Part shown: positions 42,119-47,988 of the stretch, piece after piece
Numbering within the stretch: position 1 is the first letter of the stretch
How the letters are laid out: each line of letters begins with the position of its first letter
Source of the DNA: Variovorax boronicumulans
GTDB lineage: Bacteria; Pseudomonadota; Gammaproteobacteria; Burkholderiales; Burkholderiaceae_C
Direction: 5' to 3'
NCBI RefSeq assembly: GCF_019352895.1
Contig: NZ_JAAAFX010000014.1
Span: forward strand, 274,134-322,121
DNA: 47,988 bases
Notes under the pieces: model-generated
The model's database searches: none
What the model was told of the DNA's origin: nothing
The model's input: only the letters and a program-made list of their open reading frames with translations
Position numbers and translations under genes: made by a program

Positions 42119-42197
42119 CATTGAAAAGGCCTTTGTCTGACAGGGGAAAAAACACTTATTCACATAGACTCGCCGAACTTTACAACGAGGGGGACGG

Positions 42198-43361
42198 ATG
42201 GTTCGGCATTGCAGGTGGATGGCTTTTCTCTTTCTGTTTTGGGGAGGCCTTGTCGGCCAGGCATCCGCGCTGAGCGTCTCGCTCGCCGGCTTTGCCTACT
42301 CGGGTGATGCGGCCAGCATCGCGGCCCGTTTCCCGCATTCGCAGCGCCTCGACAAATCGCTGGGCGCGGGCGGCATCAACGGCCTGATCCGGCAGGTGGT
42401 CGCGGCCCAGCCGCCGACCGCCTTCGAACTCGACACGGCCAACCTGATGGAGCTCAAGGGCCGCGACCAGGCCGTCGCCGTCGCGCTGATGCTCAACGGC
42501 GAGACCGTGTCGACCGAGCGCTTCGGCGGCCTGTCGAAGGTCTTCATCCAGCTGCGCGCGCAGGCCATGTTCTTCGACTTCAAGACCATGACCGTGCTGC
42601 GCGCCTATCCGTTCAGCGTGGCCTACGTCGACCTGCTCGACCATGCGCCCACCGACGACGAGATCGCCGAGCGCGTGCGCACGCTCTACCTGGGTGCGGG
42701 CACCACGCCCGGCATCCTGAGCCGTTTCTCCGAAGCGCTCGCGCGCGCCAGCCTGCCGGCCCAGGTGCCGCGCTTCCTGCAGGTGTCGCAGGCCAGCGTG
42801 AGCGACGAGGTGCGCAAGCTGCTGCCGGCCGAACTCGCGAGCCAGCCCGGCGTGGCCGAGACCTGGGTCGCCGACATGCTGGCCGAGTCGATCTCCAGCC
42901 GCACCGGCGTGCCGATCCTGCCCTACGCCAAGGGCTACGCGATCGGCAAGGTGATGTCGATGCGCGTGGCCGACGGCTCGGTGTACGAGCTCAAGCTGCC
43001 CGAGCCCGACTACGCGATCTCGGTGGACCTCACGCGCTTCGGGCGCTTCGAGCATGCCAAGGTCGCGGCCGGCACCAGCTACATCTACGCCTCGAAAGTT
43101 GCGATCAAGGTGCAGCAGCCGCTGGCCAACCGTGTCTACATGAACTCGGAATTCAAGAACGGCGAAGTCAAGACCGTGCCTTCTTCGCAGCGCAGCGTGG
43201 ACGACTTCCCCGCCTACAGCGACAGCCTGCGCGGCCTGTTCACCAAGCTCTCCGGCGTGCTCGCCGGAGGCAACGATCCGTGGCTCAAGGATGCGGCCGC
43301 CGCCTCGGACATCGACAAGCAAATCACCGCCACCAAAGAGGTACTCCAGTCATGCAAATAG
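42198..43361 (+). CDS. Secreted protein of unknown function, first gene of envelope operon
   Basis: 387 residues with a short signal peptide (MAFLFLFWGGLVGQASA core). I do not recognise a named family. The mature part mixes beta strands with helices (VSLAGFAYSGDAASIAARFP, ALMLNGETVSTERFGGLSKVFIQLRAQAMFFDF), and a second part from about residue 245 (VMSMRVADGSVYELKLPEPDYAISVDL) looks beta-rich. The last residues overlap the next start by 10 bases, which implies translational coupling. The company of two CsgG/FlgT-like proteins suggests a periplasmic or outer-membrane partner. It is preceded by a GA-rich ribosome site (GAGGGGGACGG). Confidence 0.72.
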   Translation: MVRHCRWMAFLFLFWGGLVGQASALSVSLAGFAYSGDAASIAARFPHSQRLDKSLGAGGINGLIRQVVAAQPPTAFELDTANLMELKGRDQAVAVALMLNGETVSTERFGGLSKVFIQLRAQAMFFDFKTMTVLRAYPFSVAYVDLLDHAPTDDEIAERVRTLYLGAGTTPGILSRFSEALARASLPAQVPRFLQVSQASVSDEVRKLLPAELASQPGVAETWVADMLAESISSRTGVPILPYAKGYAIGKVMSMRVADGSVYELKLPEPDYAISVDLTRFGRFEHAKVAAGTSYIYASKVAIKVQQPLANRVYMNSEFKNGEVKTVPSSQRSVDDFPAYSDSLRGLFTKLSGVLAGGNDPWLKDAAAASDIDKQITATKEVLQSCK

Positions 43362-44548
43362 CCTTGCCACTCGCCGCGCCGATCGCGCGCAACCCGATGC
43401 GCAGCATCGTCCTGATGCTGCTCGCCTTCGGCCTGTTCTTCATGGGCCTGAGCGCGCACGCGCAGGTCGCGACCGCACGCGGCAAGGCCTCGGTGACCTA
43501 CGAGGGCTCGGTGTTCGGCAGCAAGGCCAGCCCCGAGGTCAAGGAACGCGCGATGCGCGAGGCGCAGGTCAAGGCGGTCGAGTTCTACTACGCCGAAGCC
43601 GGCGAGTCCGAGTCGGCCAACTTCGACGCGATCCGCGAGCGCGTGGGCGCCAACCTCGACAAGTTCATCCTCGATGCGACCGTCCTCGACGAGCAGGACC
43701 AGACCGACAAGCGCGTCTACACCGTCACGGTGCGCACCTCGATCAACGTCGCCAAGCTGCGCAATGCGGTCAAGGCCGGATCGGCCACCACGGCCACGGC
43801 CAAGGGCGACCGCTCCAAGCTGACCTTCCTGTTCGTGTCGCGCCAGGTCGACTCCGAGAAGACCTTCGACGACCGCGTCTACCAGCGCGTGGACCGCGGC
43901 GTGAAGGTCGATGCGCGGGGCTCCGACAAGCGCCGCGGCGCCGAGGGCGAATCGATCCGTGGCGGCCAGATCGGCACCAACGCATCGCGCAGCCGCGAGA
44001 CGGCGTTCGAAGCCAAGCGCACCGACACCATCGAGACCGGCGGCAGCACCACCCGCAAGTCCAGCGAATCGACCTGGCGCATCTTCCCGAGCGCCAACCT
44101 GAATTCGGTGTTCACCGGCATCTTCGCCTCGGCCGGCTTCAAGGTGCTCGAGGCCGGCTTCGTCGAGCCTTACACCAACGGCCTGATGAAGATCAAGAAC
44201 GTCGAGAACGACTACAAGACCGGCAACGACCTCGACCCCGCAACGCTGCGCGACGTGGTGCGCGGCCTGCAGGCGGCCCAGGTGCCCTACCTGGCCTTCG
44301 GCACGCTCGATGTCGGCATGACCGACACCGATCCGTCCAGCGGCCTGCAGCGCGTGGCCGTGACCGTGACCGGCAAGATCCTCGACCTCACCAGCGGCAT
44401 CCCCGAGAACATCTCGACGGTCGGCCCGGTGCAGTACGCCGGCGTCGGCCCGACCGAAGCCGAAGCGCGCGGCAACGCGCTCAAGAAGGCCGCCGACAGC
44501 GCGGCGCGCGAACTCGTGAGCCAGGTCACCAACCTCGGCCTGCGCTGA
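43352..44548 (+). CDS. Envelope protein resembling FlgT/CsgG-type domains
   Basis: 398 residues from ATG 43352, overlapping the previous gene. A signal anchor is at about 18-38 (SIVLMLLAFGLFFMGLSAHA). Residues about 42-130 (ARGKASVTYEG, then AMREAQVKAVEFYYAEAG) look like the FlgT N-terminal/LPP20-like fold. After a polar region rich in Arg/Ser/Thr (about 165-240), residues about 245-395 (LNSVFTGIFASAGFKVLEAGF, LRDVVRGLQAAQVPYLAFGTLDVGM, AVTVTGKILDLTSG) read like a CsgG/TolB-N-type alpha/beta domain. No enzyme motif is seen. The assignment is structural inference from pattern only. Confidence 0.65.
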   Translation: MQIALPLAAPIARNPMRSIVLMLLAFGLFFMGLSAHAQVATARGKASVTYEGSVFGSKASPEVKERAMREAQVKAVEFYYAEAGESESANFDAIRERVGANLDKFILDATVLDEQDQTDKRVYTVTVRTSINVAKLRNAVKAGSATTATAKGDRSKLTFLFVSRQVDSEKTFDDRVYQRVDRGVKVDARGSDKRRGAEGESIRGGQIGTNASRSRETAFEAKRTDTIETGGSTTRKSSESTWRIFPSANLNSVFTGIFASAGFKVLEAGFVEPYTNGLMKIKNVENDYKTGNDLDPATLRDVVRGLQAAQVPYLAFGTLDVGMTDTDPSSGLQRVAVTVTGKILDLTSGIPENISTVGPVQYAGVGPTEAEARGNALKKAADSAARELVSQVTNLGLR

Positions 44549-44603
44549 ACACCGCACACCTTCCTTCTCTTCTTTTTTCTTTCACTCCAAAGAACACAAC
44601 AAC

Positions 44604-45248
44604 ATGTCCAAGAAACTGACCGCCATCGCACTCGCCGCAGCCTTCATCGCTCCTTGCGCCTTCGCGCAATTCTCGATGCCCTCGATCAGCAGCATCACCG
44701 GTGGCGCGGCCTCGGGCGGCGGCGACCAGGGTGCCGAGCAGGACTCGCTGGTGCGCGCCTACGTGTCGGCCAACAAGGAGGTGCTGGTCGCGCAGTCGAA
44801 GATGGCCGAGGCCGTCGGCCTCAAGGAATCGGCCGCCAAGCTCAAGTCCACCGCCGATGCGCTGGGCGACGGCGCGACCAAGGGCAACCTGTCGGACGCC
44901 GACAAGATCCAGAGCGATTCGTCCAAGGAGATCAGTGCCCGCCTCAACGACGGCAACCTGAAGATGGATGCGCAGTCGCAGGCGCTCTACCAGTCGGGCA
45001 TGGCCTCGCTGGGCCTGGGCGTGGTCAAGTACGTCGGCCTGCGCCCGCACGTGCTGGCCTTCAGCAACACGCTCAAGGCCTCGCCGATGCTGGCCATGAC
45101 CAAGCTCAACGCGGGTGCCTACGTGGTGACCAACTTCCCGAGCAATGCGAAGAACGTCTACGACACGCTGAGCTACTCGACGGCGTACGCCAAGAGCCAC
45201 GACATCCCCGTGCCGACCGACGCGACCAAGGCGCTGGGCGCGTTCTGA
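44604..45248 (+). CDS. Small secreted protein of unknown function
   Basis: 214 residues with signal peptide (LTAIALAAAFIAPCAFA, cleavage before QFSMPS). The mature protein is Ser/Ala/Lys-rich and mostly helical (SLVRAYVSANKEVLVAQSKMAEAVGLKESAAKLKSTADAL), with a Gly-rich segment near the start (ITGGAASGGGDQG). It has no cysteine in the mature part and no recognised domain. It lies between the FlgT/CsgG-like protein and the CsgG-like lipoprotein, 4 bases before the latter, and could be a periplasmic chaperone or a secreted subunit of the same system. The 55-base gap before it is pyrimidine-rich, with only a weak ribosome site. Confidence 0.75.
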   Translation: MSKKLTAIALAAAFIAPCAFAQFSMPSISSITGGAASGGGDQGAEQDSLVRAYVSANKEVLVAQSKMAEAVGLKESAAKLKSTADALGDGATKGNLSDADKIQSDSSKEISARLNDGNLKMDAQSQALYQSGMASLGLGVVKYVGLRPHVLAFSNTLKASPMLAMTKLNAGAYVVTNFPSNAKNVYDTLSYSTAYAKSHDIPVPTDATKALGAF

Positions 45249-45252
45249 TCCC

Positions 45253-46713
45253 ATGCGCACCCTCCGACTGACGCTGGCGCTGTCGCTGGCCTTCTCGGTC
45301 TCGGCCTGCGACCAGGCCCAGACCCTGCTCGACAAGTACACCGGCAAGAAAAAGCCGGTGCCGGCCGTGGTCGACACACCGCCCGCGCCTGTCGCGCCGC
45401 CACCGGCTGCGTCGCCCGTGTCCGCACTGCCCGACGCCGGCAAGGTCGGCTCGGTGACGGTCAACGCGCAGGGCACGGGTGCCAGCGCGGCCGAGGCCGT
45501 CGACGAAGCGATGCGCCTGGCGCTCAAGATGGTCAACGGCACGACCATGGACCTGGGCTCCGAACAGCTCAAGGTCACGCTGACGCTGTCGCGTGGCCGG
45601 AACACCGATGCCCTGCGCGGCACGGCCTTCGCCGAGCAGGTGGTGCAGAGCGCCGGGGGCGCCATCACCGGCTTCAAGGTCAACGCGCTCGACGGTCCCG
45701 ACAGCCGCGGCTTCTACCAGGCCGACATCGAGGCCTCGGTCGCCAAGTACACGCCGCCCGCGGCCGACAGCAAGAAGCTCAAGATCGTGATTGCGCCGCT
45801 GCGCTACGACACCGCGTCCTTCCCGATGGGCGGACGCAGCGTGCCGTCCGAGAAGGTGGCCGAGGACCTGCGCCAGCAGATCCTCACCGCGCTGACCAAC
45901 ACCGGGCGCTTCACCGTGCTCGACCGCGACATGGGTGGCGAGGTGGCACAGGAGCTCGACATGATCAGCTCGGGCCAGGCGCCGCGCGCCGAGTTCGGCA
46001 AGCTGGGCCAGGCCATGAGCGCCGACGTGATCTGGGTCGGCAAGATCACTTCCTTTGCCTACAACCGCCACGCGCGCCAGCTGCAGACCAGCGACCGCGA
46101 ACTCGTGAGCTACTCGGGTGGCTGGGCTGTCTCGCAGAAGCTGGTCAACGTGGCGACGCGGCAGGTCATGCTGTCGGAGTCGCTGCGCGGCGAAGCGCCC
46201 AAGGTCGCGGCCACCACGCTGGGTTCGGGCATCGACGGCGCGCAGGTCAGCGAAGGCATGCAGAGCGAGATCGCCAACCGCATCGTCTCGGGCATCGTTT
46301 CGCGCACCTACCCGGTGACCGTGATCTCGCGCGACGGCAACGCCGTGGTGCTGAGCCAGGGCGGCCAGGCGGTGCGCGAAGGCGGTCGCTACCAGCTGGC
46401 CTACATGGGCAAGGAGATGTTCGACCCGCAGACCAACCAGTCGCTGGGCCGGGTCGAATCCGACTGCTGCGAAGTGGTGATCGACCGCGTGACGCCGACC
46501 ATGGCGCAGGGCCGGCTCGAACGCGTGCAGATGCCGCTCGACGGGCTCCAGCCCGGCGCGCTGCAATTGCGCGGCCTGGTGACGGCGCGTGTGGCGGCGG
46601 CGACGGACACCGCAGCGGCGCCCGCGGCTGCGGCCAAGCCCCGGCCGGCACGCCCGGCAGCGGCGCGCAGCGAGGCACCCGCGGTGGCGCCGGCGCGCGA
46701 CGACAAGTGGTGA
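45253..46713 (+). CDS. CsgG/FlgT-like outer-membrane lipoprotein
   Basis: 486 residues. The lipobox is SVSAC (Cys19), followed by a Lys/Pro/Ala-rich linker to about residue 60. Residues about 65-155 form a FlgT-N/LPP20-like domain (GTGASAAEAVDEAMRLALKMVNG). Residues about 175-345 are CsgG-like: LKIVIAPLRYD, LRQQILTALTNTGRFTVLDRDMGGEVAQELDMISSGQ and LGQAMSADVIWVGKITSF. Residues about 365-445 (YPVTVISRDGNAVVLSQGGQAVREGGRYQLAYMGKEMFDPQTN) resemble the FlgT C-terminal beta domain. The tail is Ala/Pro-rich. CsgG forms export pores and FlgT assembles around flagellar rings; no curli subunit or flagellar gene is in this window. Confidence 0.8.
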   Translation: MRTLRLTLALSLAFSVSACDQAQTLLDKYTGKKKPVPAVVDTPPAPVAPPPAASPVSALPDAGKVGSVTVNAQGTGASAAEAVDEAMRLALKMVNGTTMDLGSEQLKVTLTLSRGRNTDALRGTAFAEQVVQSAGGAITGFKVNALDGPDSRGFYQADIEASVAKYTPPAADSKKLKIVIAPLRYDTASFPMGGRSVPSEKVAEDLRQQILTALTNTGRFTVLDRDMGGEVAQELDMISSGQAPRAEFGKLGQAMSADVIWVGKITSFAYNRHARQLQTSDRELVSYSGGWAVSQKLVNVATRQVMLSESLRGEAPKVAATTLGSGIDGAQVSEGMQSEIANRIVSGIVSRTYPVTVISRDGNAVVLSQGGQAVREGGRYQLAYMGKEMFDPQTNQSLGRVESDCCEVVIDRVTPTMAQGRLERVQMPLDGLQPGALQLRGLVTARVAAATDTAAAPAAAAKPRPARPAAARSEAPAVAPARDDKW

Positions 46714-46744
46714 CATCGCCCCGGTGCTGACACCGCCGCCTCGG

Positions 46745-46770
46745 AAAACCGCCTTCGGGCGGTTTTTTTT
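46745..46770 (+). terminator. Intrinsic terminator of the CsgG/FlgT-like operon
   Basis: AAAACCGCC, a TTCG tetraloop and GGCGGTTTT form a strong hairpin with a run of eight T, 32 bases after the stop of the lipoprotein gene. Confidence 0.94.
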
Positions 46771-46940
46771 CGCCTGAAGCGCCCGCGGTCGCCAGCGCCG
46801 CCATGGCTGCGGCGGGCGTGCGGATTCCCGGACAGGGCGCTCGCCGCGTGGCCGGATTTTCATCCGCCGCAGCGCGGGAAAACCACGACGCTGCGGAAAA
46901 AAATCCTTTGAATTCAATCACTTGCATCGCGTGTGTGGCG

Positions 46941-46956
46941 TGGCACGTCGGTTGCT
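46941..46956 (+). promoter_or_regulatory. Sigma-54 (RpoN) promoter, full consensus
   Basis: TGGCACG, four bases, TTGCT: all conserved -24 and -12 positions match at exact spacing (GG at 46942-46943, GC at 46954-46955). The start site would be near 46967, giving a leader of about 215 bases before the DUF6351 gene. An activator bound upstream is required; TTGAATTCAA (46908-46917) is too near to be a usual enhancer site. Confidence 0.8.
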
Positions 46957-46992
46957 ATTGAACAGGCACAACACCCGAGGATGGAGACACCG

Positions 46993-47085
46993 ATGAGCAT
47001 GCAGCACTGCACGACCCGCGCACCCCCGGCATCGCTTTCACGGGCGAGGTCGGCGCCTGCGCCTTTCTTCCCGCCCCCGCACTGA
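46993..47085 (+). CDS. Possible 30-residue leader peptide
   Basis: A short frame with a GGAG ribosome site six bases before its ATG, lying 26 bases after the predicted sigma-54 start site and ending at the TGA at 47083-47085. The product would begin MSMQHCTTRAPPASLSR and end PFFPPPH, a Pro-rich tail. No family is recognised. Start and ribosome site are good, but coding evidence is slight. It could be a regulatory leader peptide or chance. Confidence 0.3.
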   Translation: MSMQHCTTRAPPASLSRARSAPAPFFPPPH

Positions 47086-47182
47086 CGCCGCACGCCCGGA
47101 GCGACGACCCGGTTTCTCGCCGAGTCGCGCCGCCGCATGGGCCGAACCTTTTCCCTTCACAAAAAAGACGGAGACCTTGAGC

Positions 47183-47988
47183 ATGAGATTCCAAAACACC
47201 TCCCGCTTCGGCAGGAACTCGGCACGCGTCAGCGCCCTGCTGGCCGCGCTGATCCTGTCGGCCTGCGGCGGCAGCAGCAACGACGGCGGCGGCACCAGCC
47301 CACCCACCGGCGGCAACCCGGTCACGCCCGTGCCGGACCCCGGCAGCCCCAACCCCGGTGCGCCGGCGGATGCGACCGTCAAGGTCAGCGTGCTGTCGTC
47401 CTCGCCGAAGCTCGTGACCGGCGACGATGCGCTGGTCGAACTCCAGTTGCTCAGCGACAAGCCACTGAGCACGCTGTCGGTCACGGTCGACGGCCGTGAC
47501 GTGACGGCCGCCTTCGCCCGCAACCCCGCCGACGGCCGCCTGCTGGGCAAGGTCACGGGGCTCAAGGTCGGCGAGAACCAGCTGGTCACGCGCTATGGCG
47601 ACTACAGCACCACGCTGTCGCTCACGGCCTACCCGGTCACCGGCCCGGTGATCTCGGGCCCGCATGAGGAACCCTTCGTGTGCGGTTACGCCACCTTCAC
47701 CCGCATGGGCGGGCAGCCGCTCAAATCGCTGGACGACGGCAAGTGCTCGGTCGAGACGCGGGTCGACTACTACTACCGCAACAGCAGCGGCGGCAACACG
47801 CGCTTCGAGCCCTCGTCGATCACGGCCTATCCGGCCAACATGACCTACCTCACGGTCAACGGCAAGAGCGTGCCCTATGTGGTGCGGCTCGAGAGCGGCA
47901 CCATCAACCGCGGCCTCTACCAGTCGGCCATCCTGCACGACGTGCTCAACGAACCCGCGCCATCGCCGACCACGCCGCCCGCCGGCTG
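47183..47988 (+). CDS. DUF6351 family lipoprotein, N-terminal part
   Basis: 268 codons are inside the window and the frame runs off the end. The signal ALLAALILSACGG gives a lipidated Cys at about residue 28, followed by a Gly/Pro/Thr-rich linker to about residue 60. The mature part begins with a beta-sandwich-like segment (VSVLSSSPKLVTGDDALVELQLL, then VTVDGRDVTAAFAR and LKVGENQLVTRYG). It continues LTAYPVTGPVISGPHEEPFVCG, which I recognise as the start of DUF6351 proteins. These are large secreted proteins of Burkholderiales with an alpha/beta-hydrolase-like later part and unproven function. It is driven by the sigma-54 promoter at 46941. Confidence 0.85.
   Translation, partial: MRFQNTSRFGRNSARVSALLAALILSACGGSSNDGGGTSPPTGGNPVTPVPDPGSPNPGAPADATVKVSVLSSSPKLVTGDDALVELQLLSDKPLSTLSVTVDGRDVTAAFARNPADGRLLGKVTGLKVGENQLVTRYGDYSTTLSLTAYPVTGPVISGPHEEPFVCGYATFTRMGGQPLKSLDDGKCSVETRVDYYYRNSSGGNTRFEPSSITAYPANMTYLTVNGKSVPYVVRLESGTINRGLYQSAILHDVLNEPAPSPTTPPAG

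Larger units (their letters stand above)
46714..47182 (+). other. Intergenic region with terminator, sigma-54 promoter and leader ORF
   Basis: About 470 bases without a long gene. It holds the terminator at 46745, a palindrome TTGAATTCAA (46908-46917), a sigma-54 promoter at 46941 and a short possible leader ORF at 46993-47085. A ribosome site GGAGACC lies about ten bases before the DUF6351 ATG. Confidence 0.6.

Overview
The window is high-GC, densely coded DNA of a betaproteobacterium, most likely Variovorax or a close member of the Comamonadaceae/Burkholderiales. The signs are several Bug-type (tripartite tricarboxylate) binding proteins without membrane partners, many LysR/IclR/GntR/MarR regulators each beside a small catabolic operon, a DUF6351 lipoprotein, and an RhlE-EttA housekeeping pair. 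The genus is inferred from gene content. I see no rRNA, tRNA, CRISPR, transposase, integrase or phage gene.

Layout. 1-4381: the tail of pntB, then a forward operon (SDR, crotonase, DsbA/HCCA-isomerase-like protein, two tandem Bug binding proteins). 4399-6599: an IclR regulator divergent from an iron-type alcohol dehydrogenase. 6630-13533: a reverse-strand CoA-ester degradation operon (FadJ-like fusion, thiolase, two acyl-CoA dehydrogenases) followed by a Tat-exported alpha/beta hydrolase; its divergent LysR regulator starts at 13690 behind a cluster of TTGACA half-sites. 15054-21640: a lipoprotein M20 peptidase, a secreted stand-alone M20 lid-domain protein, a polar amino-acid binding protein, a DctB-like sensor kinase and a DctD-like AAA+ response regulator. 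21671-30676: PaaI thioesterase/MarR divergent pair, MFS and MATE transporters, SDR, DUF1348 protein, LysR/GST divergent pair, and a three-module flavin/iron-sulfur fusion oxidoreductase. 30687-36360: DUF1993 protein, then a sugar-acid locus (class II aldolase-family protein, KDPGal aldolase and KDGal kinase on the reverse strand; Bug binding protein, 2-hydroxyacid dehydrogenase and GntR regulator on the forward strand). 36361-42072: beta-propeller-like lipoprotein, RhlE helicase, EttA. 42198-46713: a four-gene envelope operon ending in a CsgG/FlgT-like lipoprotein. 46941 to the end: a consensus sigma-54 promoter and the start of a DUF6351 lipoprotein gene.

Most interesting are (i) the peptidase/lid/SBP/kinase/regulator module. 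Its peptidase has lost the lid GGH motif, a separate secreted protein carries that motif, a sigma-54-like promoter and several palindromes precede the peptidase, and the local AAA+ regulator has GAMPGV in place of GAFTGA. (ii) The envelope operon at 42198-46713, which looks like an uncharacterised CsgG/FlgT-related assembly. Both readings come from sequence alone and remain inference.
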